This document shows positions 21,729-30,495 of a DNA stretch of 64,000 nt, in pieces (position 1 is the stretch's first letter; every line of letters begins with the position of its first letter). The stretch covers positions 372,001-436,000 of the forward strand of contig NZQV01000026.1 in the NCBI GenBank assembly GCA_002696035.1, in the 5' to 3' direction. The notes under the pieces are model-generated. The model worked only from the letters and a program-made list of their open reading frames with translations, had not been told where the DNA came from and did not search any database. A program made the position numbers and the translations under genes. The stretch is from Balneola sp. Its GTDB lineage: Bacteria > Bacteroidota > Rhodothermia > Balneolales > Balneolaceae.

Positions 21729-22850
21729 ATGTATATGAAAAGAATATTTTCCCTGGCGGTAATAGCTTTGCTAACCGCCAACATGGCTATGGCCCAGTGG
21801 GGCGGACCGGTATTTGAATCCCCCGTAGTACACGATGACAACACTACAACTTTTAGCTACTACGCTCCGGATGCCGACTCAGTAAAACTCAGCGGACAGT
21901 TTATGGACGGACTGGCTGATCTCACTAAGAACGAAGAAGGACTTTGGTCCGTAACCGTTGGCCCCATAGAACCGGATATGTATCCCTACAATTTTATCGT
22001 GAATGGGGTGAGTGTGGCGGATCCCAAAAACAGCCTTAAGTTTCCGAATGAGGGGTTTCAGGCCAGCATCGTGGAAGTGACGGGCGATGAACCGCTTGTG
22101 CATACTATTCAGGATGTTCCTCATGGCACGGTTTCCTATCATCTTTATACTTCGCCGGAGCTGGGTGAACGTCCGCTGGTGATGTATACCCCTCCGGGAT
22201 ATGAAGATAATCCGGACAAAGAATATCCGATCTTGTATTTGCTGCACGGCACCACCGATACCGAAGAAACCTGGACGAAAGTAGGTCGTGCAAACATCAT
22301 CCTTGATAACCTGATCGCGGAAGGAAAAGCCAAAGAGATGATCATTGCCATGCCTTATGGACGGGCCTATCCGGTGATCAGTAAATCATCCGGAAGTCTG
22401 CGAGAGTGGGAAAACCTGCAGGAATTCAAAAAGGATTTCATGAATAACCTAATGCCTTATGTAGAAGGAAATTACCGGGTGAAAAAGGATGCTGAATCCC
22501 GGGCCATTGCCGGTTTTTCAGGTGGAGGCGGAACCAGCCTGTATTTTGGCTTAAACAATCAGGATCTGTTTAGCTGGGTGATCGGATTTGCTCCGGGCAT
22601 GCGGGTCAATGAGATCGGCCGAAATAATGCCGGCGCTTTTGAAGATCCGGAAGCTACCAACGAAAACCTGAATTTGTTCTGGATTGCAGTGGGAGAGCAG
22701 GATTTCACCAAACGAGCTATCGATCCATATATGGAAATACTGGACGAAAAAGGAATTGAATACGAGTCCTTTATCTCCGGCGGCGGCCACACCTGGATGA
22801 ATTGTAAGTTATATCTGTCGATGGTGGCCAAACGACTTTTTCAGAACTGA
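21729..22850 (+). CDS. Secreted CE1 esterase with N-terminal E-set/CBM48-like domain (third paralogue)
   Basis: A signal peptide ends AMAQ (residue 23). An E-set/CBM48-like domain (about 28-120) and an esterase-D domain (about 132-373) follow. The nucleophile is Ser264 in GFSGGG, a variant of the GLSMGG seen in the two other CE1 proteins. His in GGGHTWMN fits the catalytic histidine. A second ATG two codons downstream may be the true start. This is the last gene of the plus-strand debranching run. Confidence 0.86.
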   Translation: MYMKRIFSLAVIALLTANMAMAQWGGPVFESPVVHDDNTTTFSYYAPDADSVKLSGQFMDGLADLTKNEEGLWSVTVGPIEPDMYPYNFIVNGVSVADPKNSLKFPNEGFQASIVEVTGDEPLVHTIQDVPHGTVSYHLYTSPELGERPLVMYTPPGYEDNPDKEYPILYLLHGTTDTEETWTKVGRANIILDNLIAEGKAKEMIIAMPYGRAYPVISKSSGSLREWENLQEFKKDFMNNLMPYVEGNYRVKKDAESRAIAGFSGGGGTSLYFGLNNQDLFSWVIGFAPGMRVNEIGRNNAGAFEDPEATNENLNLFWIAVGEQDFTKRAIDPYMEILDEKGIEYESFISGGGHTWMNCKLYLSMVAKRLFQN

Positions 22851-22865
22851 TATAGACCATTTTGC

Positions 22866-22898
22866 AACGTTCACAGGTCTTGAGGACGCTGCGAGGTT
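22866..22898 (-). repeat. 33-bp REP-like repeat, copy A'
   Basis: On the minus strand it begins AACCTCGCAGCGTCC, identical over 15 bases to copy A at 13570, then diverges slightly and ends GAACGTT. It faces copy B' at 22925. Confidence 0.75.
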
Positions 22899-22924
22899 GC
22901 TATTGAATTCAACTTGGGATACAG

Positions 22925-22957
22925 AACCTGCGAGCGTCCCCTAAATCTCGCAGCGTT
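22925..22957 (+). repeat. 33-bp REP-like repeat, copy B'
   Basis: It begins AACCTGCGAGCGTCC and ends CTCGCAGCGTT. Relative to copies A and A' the triplets CGC and GCG are exchanged in both arms, as in copy B at 13626. It matches the reverse complement of copy A' at about 22 of 33 positions. Confidence 0.72.
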
Positions 22958-23077
22958 TGGTCCAAAGCCTCTATCCTAAAAAAACAAGGGAGAGCTTCTA
23001 TCAACGGAAAACAGCGGGAGTAACCAAATATCATTGGAAGCCGGAGCTTGGGAACGAGGACAAGAAGAAAATGAGAT

Positions 23078-26000
23078 CTATTTGAGTCCGCTGTTCTCAA
23101 TGCGGAAATAATCAAAAGAAACATCAAAGGGAGCATCGGGTTTGTTGGTGGATGAATCGAACCAGAAGGTACTGGTCATGCCCTGCGTGATGATTCCGTC
23201 ATTCACGATTAATCCGGCCTGAATATCTTTCAGAAGAACATCGGCCGTGCCTAATTTATCGAAAGTTTCACCATCCGTTGAATAATAGGCTGTGTACAGA
23301 CTGCCTCTCTTCTCGAGTTTGAGAAGCAGATCATTATCGCCGATCACTTCTTCAGAAAGTTCAAAACGAGCAGCAGATGTGGCAATATCATTTTCCTCAA
23401 CCAGTAGATCAATAGTGCCGGGCTGCACGCCCTGCTGTCGGGTGGTTTTGATGACCGCGCGGAACATCAGTTTCACAAAATTAGCATCATTCTGATAGGC
23501 GATGATTCCCGCATTTTCGGGTTGAGTCGGGGTGCGTGATGCCACCAGTTTGGTTTCGATCGTCCAGTCAGTATTGGCACTTTGCAGGAGAATATTTTTT
23601 GCGTTATTGCTCTTTTCGGAAACATCGCCGGGCTCACTGGTAATGGTTAATGCCCCGGATGTTGCGGACAGACTGTGATTGCTTTCATTCTCGCGAATCC
23701 AGTTCCATTGAGAACCAAGTTTGCCGTTAAATTCATCACTGGAAGACTCCACATCAAAATTCACGTAATAGGTGTTCTTCTGATTGGTGTTGTGATCCAC
23801 AAAGTTGATGACGGCGGTTCCGGGAATTCCTCCTGCCTGTTCAACTTCAACCGCAATTTTCGCATCGACTGCAGTGGCTTGTACTTGCGGTACTTTAGCA
23901 CCTTTTTTGAGCAGGTAGCTGTACGCTTTTGTGTCCGCACTGAATCCCTTGATTTCGCTTCCATTCACGGTAATAGACTTTGGCGTGAGGTCCGGCATCA
24001 CTTTGATCACATAGCTGTCCGAAATCGTATTTCCACCATACCTAACCGAAGCCGTGATGGATGCAACGCCCGGATTATGGGTACTTACTTTTCCGGATTT
24101 ATTGACCGTTGCTACTTGTGGATTGTTGCTTTTGAATTTAACATCCGCTTCACTCAAATTAATAAAGCGATCATTGCTTAGGCTGGCGGTCACGCTACTT
24201 GGGGTGGATTTTCCGGGATTCATTACGAGGTTTTCCGCCTCTGCAACCACAGTTTTCAGTACTGGTTTATACTTGCCGTGCATCTCGGCCTCTACTTCTC
24301 CATGAATGCTGCGGGAGGATGGTCCGATCTCAAACACATAGGTTCCCTGATCGAAAGTGATCTGCTCATTTTCAGCATCCCAAAACCAGAGGTCGGAACC
24401 GTCAATTTCTATAGACACGGTTTTGGTTTGTCCGGCCGGAATGGTCACCCGTTTAAAACCTTTCAGTCGTTTAATGGGGCGCTCGAGAGAAGCCGGGCTG
24501 TCAGGAGTTTTTACGTATACCTGCACAATTTCATCACCGTCAACTTCGCCGGTATTGGTTACATCCGTAGAAACCGTAAAGCTTCCATTCGGGGTGATGG
24601 TCTCCCGGTCTATTTCAAAATTGTCGTATTCAAAAGTGGTATAGGAAAGTCCATAGCCGAATTCATAAGAAACATCTCCATCATAATACCAGTAGGTCCT
24701 GCCATTATTTTCGGGGCCTTTTCGAAGATGGTAATCGTTGAAATCGGGCAAGTCATTCACTGATTTGTACCAGGTAAGCGGTGTTTTTCCGCCCGGATTT
24801 ACTTCCCCAAAAAGGATCTTAGCCATCGCAATGCCTTGAGCCTGACCGTTATAACCGGTAAATATCATTCCGGGGATATTGGGATCGTTTTTGAAGCCTT
24901 CCACTTCCACCATTCCCATCGTCTGCATCACTACAATGGTATTGGGATTGACTTCAGCTACTGCTTTGATCAATTCTTCCTGATTTCCTGGCAGTTTTAG
25001 TGAAAAACGATCGGATTCTTCGCGACCGGTGCTTTGGTCGGTGCCCACAAACAGGATGGCGACATCCGCAGATTTGGCAACGTCGAGCGTGGCTTTATCG
25101 GTGGCTGGAGTTTCAGGCTCGCGGAACACAAAATACAGGTCGCGCGGACCGGTTATGCCCAGGGTATTCACTTTCAGAGGAAAGGTGTCAGAACGACCGA
25201 AAAAGTTGCCTTCCTTATCGGTTTCCACGGTGGTTCCGGCGATGATATTTCCGGTAGGAGCATCAACCCGAATTTCCACGGAACCGCCATTGGTAGCAAT
25301 ATTGAAATCGATGATGAGAGAATCGAGATTGGTCATATTTACACCGGAATAGGCAACCCAGTCACCGTCTTTGATTCCACGGATCATAGTGCGCCCAAAA
25401 CGGGAAGCGGTGATCAGTCCATCGGCGGCATCCACATAATTGGTTGCATCATATTCGGTGATCGCACCATTGGTATCTACCGTTCTAAATCCGGTAGGCG
25501 TGAAAAAATCATTTCGGCTTTCGGTATTTCCACCTTCCGCATGAACCACCTCGATATCAAATCCATGATCATCAATAAACTGTCTGATTCCGTCCAGTGG
25601 CGTGCTTTGCAGAGAGTCTTCCACCGGACCCGAATAATCGCCCAGCTCAATTTTATCGGCATGTGGACCAAGTACCGCAATTTTTTGGATGTTTTTTGGG
25701 TTGAAGGGGAGCACCTTTTCACCCGTGGTAGTGCTCTTTTCATTCTTGAGCAAGACCGGTGTTTTGGTGGCAATCTCCATTGCTAACTCATTATGCGAAG
25801 GGTCGTTAATTACATTCGGTTTAATTCCGGAATAAGGCACTTTGGGAGCAGGATCAAATTCCCCCAGTTTCATGCGGATGGTAAACATATTGATCAGCGC
25901 CCGGTCGATATCCGCTTCGGTGATCAGTCCCTGTTTGAGGGCTTTGATCGCGTTTGACTGATATTCGCCTCCGCAGTCGGTATCCACACCGGTTTTTAAT

Positions 26001-26881
26001 CCCATGGCAGTGGCTTCCACGCCATCTTCGGCATAATGATGTCCACTATACATATCGCCGATGGCACCGCAATCTCCTGTTACATATCCGTCCATTCCGT
26101 AGGTTCTGCGGGCAAGAGTGTCGATCAGAAATTCACTTGCAGAAACCGGTGTTCCGTTTACCGCATTGTAAGCGGTCATGATGGAAGGCAGATCATCCTC
26201 AGTGATGAGCTGACGATACGGTTTCAGATAATATTCTCGCATGTCCCGTGCATCCAGCTCTGAGCTTCCGGTGTGACGATTGAATTCGGTATTGTTGGCA
26301 ATGTAGTGCTTCGCGGTGGGCACGGTTTTGTAATAATGCGGATCATCGCCCATCAACCCGCGAATAAAACCACTGGAAATTTCTGAAGTCAGGAATGGGT
26401 CTTCTGAAAAGGATTCAGCCGTTCTTCCCCAGCGAGGATCACGAGTCGGTTCAACCACCGGCGACCAATACGTGAGCGTAAAAATACGTTCGTGGTTAAA
26501 GCCCCGGGCTTCATCTGAAACTACTTTTGTTTCTCGTTGCACCAGATAGGGATCCCAGGTGGAGCCGATAGCTACACTATTCGGGAAGGAGGTGGCGGTC
26601 ATTCCGGCGTTATCATTCCGTCCCATAATCCCATGTAAAGCCTCACCCCAAACATCATATTTATTCACGCCCAGGCGTGGGATTGGCGGCATGGTATTCC
26701 CAAGCTGGGTTTGTTTCTCTTCAAGTGTCATCCGTGAAACGAGATCAGCTGCGCGCTCTTCAAAAGAATAGGTGGTGTTCAGATAAATGGGTTTATCTGT
26801 GACCTGTTGATTTGATAGGAATGACAAAGCAACTGTGGCCCCAAAAATGATAGTAGCGACTCCGATGTATTTTGTTTTCAT
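23078..26881 (-). CDS. Large multidomain GH3 beta-glycosidase (GH3 with CBM6 insertion, Fn3, Big2 and concanavalin-like tail)
   Basis: This 1267-residue protein is far longer than a usual GH3 (about 750-900). After an N-terminal hydrophobic signal, the GH3 barrel occupies about 35-350 with nucleophile Asp270 (YVTGDCGAIGD). The GH3 C-domain (about 365-745) is interrupted by a CBM6-like insertion (about 468-590). A fibronectin-III-like domain follows (about 760-855), then a Big2 Ig-like domain (about 878-960), a cadherin-like repeat (about 966-1042) and a concanavalin-like beta-sandwich (about 1047-1266) like that of GH43 xylosidases. It has no T9SS tail. Beta-xylosidase or beta-glucosidase activity against polymer-bound ends is likely. 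It is transcribed divergently from the xylanase at 27579. Confidence 0.85.
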   Translation of the reverse strand: MKTKYIGVATIIFGATVALSFLSNQQVTDKPIYLNTTYSFEERAADLVSRMTLEEKQTQLGNTMPPIPRLGVNKYDVWGEALHGIMGRNDNAGMTATSFPNSVAIGSTWDPYLVQRETKVVSDEARGFNHERIFTLTYWSPVVEPTRDPRWGRTAESFSEDPFLTSEISSGFIRGLMGDDPHYYKTVPTAKHYIANNTEFNRHTGSSELDARDMREYYLKPYRQLITEDDLPSIMTAYNAVNGTPVSASEFLIDTLARRTYGMDGYVTGDCGAIGDMYSGHHYAEDGVEATAMGLKTGVDTDCGGEYQSNAIKALKQGLITEADIDRALINMFTIRMKLGEFDPAPKVPYSGIKPNVINDPSHNELAMEIATKTPVLLKNEKSTTTGEKVLPFNPKNIQKIAVLGPHADKIELGDYSGPVEDSLQSTPLDGIRQFIDDHGFDIEVVHAEGGNTESRNDFFTPTGFRTVDTNGAITEYDATNYVDAADGLITASRFGRTMIRGIKDGDWVAYSGVNMTNLDSLIIDFNIATNGGSVEIRVDAPTGNIIAGTTVETDKEGNFFGRSDTFPLKVNTLGITGPRDLYFVFREPETPATDKATLDVAKSADVAILFVGTDQSTGREESDRFSLKLPGNQEELIKAVAEVNPNTIVVMQTMGMVEVEGFKNDPNIPGMIFTGYNGQAQGIAMAKILFGEVNPGGKTPLTWYKSVNDLPDFNDYHLRKGPENNGRTYWYYDGDVSYEFGYGLSYTTFEYDNFEIDRETITPNGSFTVSTDVTNTGEVDGDEIVQVYVKTPDSPASLERPIKRLKGFKRVTIPAGQTKTVSIEIDGSDLWFWDAENEQITFDQGTYVFEIGPSSRSIHGEVEAEMHGKYKPVLKTVVAEAENLVMNPGKSTPSSVTASLSNDRFINLSEADVKFKSNNPQVATVNKSGKVSTHNPGVASITASVRYGGNTISDSYVIKVMPDLTPKSITVNGSEIKGFSADTKAYSYLLKKGAKVPQVQATAVDAKIAVEVEQAGGIPGTAVINFVDHNTNQKNTYYVNFDVESSSDEFNGKLGSQWNWIRENESNHSLSATSGALTITSEPGDVSEKSNNAKNILLQSANTDWTIETKLVASRTPTQPENAGIIAYQNDANFVKLMFRAVIKTTRQQGVQPGTIDLLVEENDIATSAARFELSEEVIGDNDLLLKLEKRGSLYTAYYSTDGETFDKLGTADVLLKDIQAGLIVNDGIITQGMTSTFWFDSSTNKPDAPFDVSFDYFRIENSGLK

Positions 26882-27083
26882 GTTGTATTCCCGGATAAAT
26901 GAGTAGTTGAGATTATGAGCTTTAAGTTGAGTTGTAATGCCTGCAGACCAGAATGCTTATGAAAGCCGGTTGCAACTTCAAATAGAGAAAAAAGTATTTG
27001 GGTTAAAACGTGATGTATCTGTGAAGTCGGCAACGCAAGAAAAATCCAATAGTAAAGATCGATCCCGAGCTGAATTATTTTAT

Positions 27084-27107
27084 AAATGTAATTATTACAC
27101 TTAAAAT
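27084..27107. promoter_or_regulatory. Putative operator, TGTAA-N3-TTACA type (copy 1)
   Basis: The element AAATGTAATTATTACACTTA contains a perfect TGTAA-N3-TTACA inverted repeat. It recurs with two substitutions at 27231 and, more loosely, at 42351 upstream of a Na+/solute symporter. It differs from the LacI-type palindromes in the window, so a different regulator family is likely. Confidence 0.5.
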
Positions 27108-27200
27108 TACAAACTATAGGTTTACAAATGAGTGATCTCTTTAATATTCAGGAATAAGTATTTCCTAAGATCCTGTTATTGATTGGTTAATGGAAAATAA

Positions 27201-27210
27201 GAAGCGCTTC
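27201..27210. promoter_or_regulatory. LacI-type operator candidate GAAGCGCTTC
   Basis: A perfect 10-bp palindrome with the central CG step typical of LacI-family operators. It lies about 370 bases upstream of the GH10 start and is related to GGAAGCGGTTCC at 30344 and 33277 and to AAGCGCTT at 42601. Confidence 0.45.
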
Positions 27211-27230
27211 CGAAAATGTTTGTTTTTAAC

Positions 27231-27254
27231 AAATGTAATTTATACACTTAAAAT
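27231..27254. promoter_or_regulatory. Putative operator, TGTA-N5-TACA type (copy 2)
   Basis: This copy of the 27084 element differs at only two central positions over 24 bases and lies 147 bp downstream of it. Such a spacing near 14 helical turns could allow looping by one regulator. Confidence 0.5.
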
Positions 27255-27578
27255 AGAAAGCTACTAAGCACCCCCAATATTTGAGTCAGAAATATCAATT
27301 ACAGCAGTTTTTAAGCGAATGCATTTTATTTATTTGGGCAATAATTTTGTGCTTAGCTAAGCGAGAAATAAAAGTGAGATGCTTTCTAACGGAGTTATTA
27401 TTTGATTCTCGACAACTTAGCCGTTCTTATCCCATTTTTTAAAGTATGAAGTAAAACAGACAGCCGGTTTACAACGATCTAACTGCTGTAATTCAGAATA
27501 TTACCAAACCCTAAACCCTAACTATTCAAATCAATTATTTGATAACATTAAATACCAACTTTTAGCAAGGATGATCAT

Positions 27579-30062
27579 ATGAACAAAACTATTACAAGAA
27601 AATACAGAAGGACTAAACTCGGCTTTACGCTGAGTGTAATGTTGTTGATGATAACGGCCTTTGCACAAAATGCTTTTGCACAGGGGCAGGTGGTCGTAAA
27701 TACAAACGGAAGCTTTGAGAATTCTGATATAACCGTATCCGGAGACACTGCAAGTGTGGAAGGCTGGCAATTCTTTGTACTCGATGATGGAGCTGCCGGC
27801 ACTTATGCCATTGTGGATAGCGTCACTAAAGATGGCAACAGAGCCTTGGCAATTTCTGCAACAAGCACAGGCCCTGAAGATTACAGTCTGGGCGCTGTAA
27901 ACGAAGGTATTCCGGTAACGCCGGGTGTAAACTACACCGTAACTTTATGGGCGAAGGCCTCTGAAGCCGGAGCTACAGCAAATTTCACCGTTCACAACCC
28001 GAATAATAACTACACCGAACTCGGAAGGGTGGGAAATGCAAATGTGTCATTAACAACCGAATGGCAGGAATATAGCTTTACCTTTACCGGACCTGCAGGC
28101 ACCGACACCGTTCGTGCACCAATGCATTTTAGCTTTGAAGCCAACGTAGGGAAAACGGTATATCTTGACAGTGTTCGGGTTACACATCCCAAAATACTTG
28201 GAGAACCTTTAATTGTAGAAGCTGAATCAGGTGATGTGGGTTCTGAATGGGCTACCGAAACCGATGAAGGAGACGGAAGCACCTATGTGACCATAACTTC
28301 AGATACCGAAGCTACAAGCGGAACAGCAAACAGCCCGGGAGAAAACCGCACGATCTCCTACGAACTAACTTTCCCTGATACAGGTAGTTATGACTTGTTC
28401 GCAAGAGTATATGTAGGCTCCGCAACTTTTGATGATGACAGCTGGTTTATTCCGGTCGGCTTTGGGGAAAAGCACCCCGACAGCACGTCGCACTGGCAGG
28501 TAAGCAACGGATTGGCATCAGCTGGTTTTAATATGCCCAGTGATGTGGTACGCAATGCCGGTGGTGTTGGAGAGGGAACATGGAAATGGGTGAACCTTTC
28601 CAAAAATGGATATCAAGGTGCACCTGCTGATACGTTCATGGTCAATGATCCAGATAGTTTGACACGTATTTTTGAAGTTGGAGCACGAGAAAATGGTTTC
28701 AGAATTGACAAGATCGCGTTCGGACTTTCCAGCTATTACTATACGGTTGAAAACCTGAACAATGGCGAGGCAGGATCTGCAGAACCCCCTGTTCCTCCGG
28801 TAGAACCTCAGGACCCGATAGCTCAGGGCAAGGCTAAATGGTTAGGTAATATTTACAGTTCAAATCAGATAGAAAACTTTACCAGCTACTGGAATCAGGT
28901 AACGGCAGAAAATGCTGGTAAATGGGGCAGTGTGGAAGGCACGCGAGATGAAATGAACTGGGGCCCATTAGATGAGGCTTACAACCTTGCCAAGGATAAT
29001 GGGTTTCCATACCGTTTTCACATTCTGATCTGGGGAGGACAGCAGCCGGGTTGGATCAATGATCTGAGCACCGAAGAGCAGCTTGAAGAGATCGAAGAAT
29101 GGATGGACCTCGTTGCAGAACGATATCCGGATATGGAATACGTGGAAGTAGTAAATGAAGGCTCCAACGGACATCAGCTGCCTGACGGCCAAAGTGGCGA
29201 CGCCAACTATATTGAAGCGTTAGGTGGAACCGGTGATACCGGCCACGACTGGATCATTACTGCGTTTGAAATGGCCCGCGAACGATTTCCGAATGCCAAG
29301 CTGATGATCAATGATTACAACATTGTGAGTAGCAATACCTGGGGCACCCCAAACGCACGGAATTACAAGAACATTATTGATGATCTTGTGGAGCGTGATC
29401 TAATTGATGTGATCGGCGTTCAGGCCCATGCATTTTCAACAGTTGGATCACAATCTCAAATCAGAGCAGTACTTGATCTGTTGGCTGAAACCGGATTACC
29501 TATTCAGGCTACAGAGATGGACATTGACGGAGATCCCAATGCTGTAACCACTGCAACTTCTGATGCGGAACAGCTTGGTAACATCCAGCGCATTTTCCCA
29601 GTGTTCTGGGAGCACCCTGCGGTTGAAGGTGTTACGATGTGGGGATGGCGTCCGGGGTTATGGCGACAAGACCAGGATGCATTTCTGGTACGCAGTAGCG
29701 GCGAAGAACGTCCGGCCCTGGAGTGGTTACGTGCTTATGTGGATACGGCAAGTGTGGAATTCAGTGTCTCAAATGAAGAACTGATAACTAATACGCCGGA
29801 GCAATTTGAGCTCAGCCACAACTATCCAAACCCGTTCAACCCGACTACACAAATAAGTTACAACCTGCCAAGAAATGCAGAAGTTAGCTTGCGCGTGTAT
29901 GATATTACCGGTCGGTTGATCCAGACGCTGGTAAATACCCGCCAGTCAGCAGGTTCACACACGGTGAGCTTCAATGCATCTAACCTGTCATCCGGAGTAT
30001 ATTTCTACAGAATGGAAGCAGGAACATTTACTGACGTGAAACAAATGATGTTAATTAAATAG
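27579..30062 (+). CDS. T9SS-secreted GH10 endo-xylanase with two N-terminal binding modules
   Basis: The 827-residue protein has a signal peptide (1-35), a CBM4/9-like module (about 36-204) and a second beta-sandwich of CBM6/35-like character (about 208-395). The GH10 barrel (about 411-730) follows and a T9SS sorting domain (about 745-827, [10 protein letters not shown] and ending MMLIK) closes the protein. The acid/base is Glu527 (VVNEGSNG) and the nucleophile Glu646 (QATEMDIDG). It should cleave beta-1,4-xylan at the cell surface or in the medium. Its GH10 and tail are nearly duplicated in the gene at 33460. A strong terminator follows at 30108. Confidence 0.9.
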   Translation: MNKTITRKYRRTKLGFTLSVMLLMITAFAQNAFAQGQVVVNTNGSFENSDITVSGDTASVEGWQFFVLDDGAAGTYAIVDSVTKDGNRALAISATSTGPEDYSLGAVNEGIPVTPGVNYTVTLWAKASEAGATANFTVHNPNNNYTELGRVGNANVSLTTEWQEYSFTFTGPAGTDTVRAPMHFSFEANVGKTVYLDSVRVTHPKILGEPLIVEAESGDVGSEWATETDEGDGSTYVTITSDTEATSGTANSPGENRTISYELTFPDTGSYDLFARVYVGSATFDDDSWFIPVGFGEKHPDSTSHWQVSNGLASAGFNMPSDVVRNAGGVGEGTWKWVNLSKNGYQGAPADTFMVNDPDSLTRIFEVGARENGFRIDKIAFGLSSYYYTVENLNNGEAGSAEPPVPPVEPQDPIAQGKAKWLGNIYSSNQIENFTSYWNQVTAENAGKWGSVEGTRDEMNWGPLDEAYNLAKDNGFPYRFHILIWGGQQPGWINDLSTEEQLEEIEEWMDLVAERYPDMEYVEVVNEGSNGHQLPDGQSGDANYIEALGGTGDTGHDWIITAFEMARERFPNAKLMINDYNIVSSNTWGTPNARNYKNIIDDLVERDLIDVIGVQAHAFSTVGSQSQIRAVLDLLAETGLPIQATEMDIDGDPNAVTTATSDAEQLGNIQRIFPVFWEHPAVEGVTMWGWRPGLWRQDQDAFLVRSSGEERPALEWLRAYVDTASVEFSVSNEELITNTPEQFELSHNYPNPFNPTTQISYNLPRNAEVSLRVYDITGRLIQTLVNTRQSAGSHTVSFNASNLSSGVYFYRMEAGTFTDVKQMMLIK
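28809..30062 (+). repeat. Paralogous segment 1: GH10 catalytic plus sorting domain
   Basis: This stretch and 35068-36309 are highly similar at the DNA level as well as in protein, for example the shared TGGTTAGGTAATATTTACAG early in the barrel. The upstream modules of the two genes are not similar, so the similarity has a sharp boundary at the start of the GH10 domain. Confidence 0.7.
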
Positions 30063-30107
30063 GACGTTTTACATTCAGGGTTTTACCTGAAGCGAAATCC
30101 GTTTAAT

Positions 30108-30145
30108 AAAAGCCTGGTGAGCGATTGCTCACCAGGCTTTTTTTT
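30108..30145 (+). terminator. Rho-independent terminator after GH10
   Basis: A perfect 14-bp stem (AAAGCCTGGTGAGC with its complement) around a GATT loop is followed by a run of eight T. It lies about 45 bases after the GH10 stop codon. Confidence 0.92.
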
Positions 30146-30288
30146 GAGCAAAAAATACAGATCCAATTAAAAAAACTGAGAGCGGTTCCTTTTTAAGAAG
30201 GGATATTTTGAATGATGTTTATTTAACTATTATTAACAGATAATTTTTCATCATTGGGAAAAATAAGTTACATTATTTGCGCAATTAG

Positions 30289-30305
30289 TGAGCAAAATTA
30301 CCTCA
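30289..30305. promoter_or_regulatory. Degenerate LacI-type operator (TGAGCAA half-site intact)
   Basis: TGAGCAAAATTACCTCA keeps the left arm and spacing of the TGAGCAA-N3-TTGCTCA palindrome found upstream of the LacI gene (56154) and the TonB receptor (42511). The right arm matches at 5 of 7. TTTGCGCAAT lies immediately upstream at 30276-30285. Confidence 0.5.
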
Positions 30306-30343
30306 TTTCAGAACATTAAATGCAAATTATTGCACAGATACAT

Positions 30344-30355
30344 GGAAGCGGTTCC
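30344..30355. promoter_or_regulatory. Putative operator GGAAGCGGTTCC
   Basis: Symmetric GGAA/TTCC arms surround GCGG. An identical 12-mer occurs at 33277 in the duplicated promoter, and a perfectly palindromic relative at 27201. It is consistent with binding by a LacI-family protein. Confidence 0.5.
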
Positions 30356-30495
30356 CGTTAAATTTTTGATTTAAGAATAATTACAACAGAACCATTCAGG
30401 AATAAGCTGAAGTTGAGCTAAAAGAATTCATAAATCTTTGAGCAACGATTTTGCAACTATAAACTCAACCACAATAATTATTAGAAGTATAAAAT

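Larger units (their letters stand above)
22851..23077. other. Convergent intergenic region with a second 33-bp inverted repeat pair
   Basis: The gap lies between the end of the plus-strand operon and the 3' end of the minus-strand GH3 gene. It contains repeat copies at 22866-22898 and 22925-22957. Near 23035-23060 is a short GGAGCTTGGGAACGAG segment resembling one arm of a palindrome widespread in bacterial intergenic DNA. No classical stem plus T-run is present, so the inverted repeats may provide the transcript ends. Confidence 0.65.
26882..27578. promoter_or_regulatory. Divergent regulatory region (697 bp) between GH3 and GH10
   Basis: AT-rich non-coding DNA must hold promoters for both flanking genes. 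It contains two near-identical 24-bp direct repeats (27084 and 27231), each with a TGTA...TACA palindrome, and a perfect GAAGCGCTTC palindrome at 27201-27210. No open frame with coding character was seen. Just upstream of the GH10 gene, CAAGGATGATCAT provides a plausible ribosome binding site. Confidence 0.6.
30146..30495 (+). promoter_or_regulatory. Promoter/5' UTR of the multi-CBM gene, duplicated upstream of 33460
   Basis: About 350 bp of non-coding DNA. Blocks at 30260-30308 (ACATTATTTGCGCA...), 30344-30355 (GGAAGCGGTTCC) and 30438-30480 (GAGCAACGATTTTGCAACTA...) recur in the same order at 33191-33240, 33277-33288 and 33406-33440. The conserved spacing of possible operators and the shared 5' UTR imply co-regulation of the two genes. 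Confidence 0.65.

Noticed and set aside
13570-22957. CRISPR array suggested by the 33-bp repeats
   Set aside because: Only two copies per site, in opposite orientation, with no regular spacers and no cas genes.
25034-25786. 250-codon open frame antisense to the large GH3 gene
   Set aside because: The GH3 reading is supported by catalytic motifs and domains along its whole length. The antisense frame is a codon-composition shadow.
27320-27360. Further TGAGCAA-like operator (TGGGCAATAATTTTG)
   Set aside because: Spacing and right arm do not fit the palindrome; likely chance in AT-rich DNA.
27508-27522. Telomere-like CCCTAAACCCTAA
   Set aside because: Fewer than three short units in AT-rich promoter DNA; no array and no terminus in the window, so probably chance.
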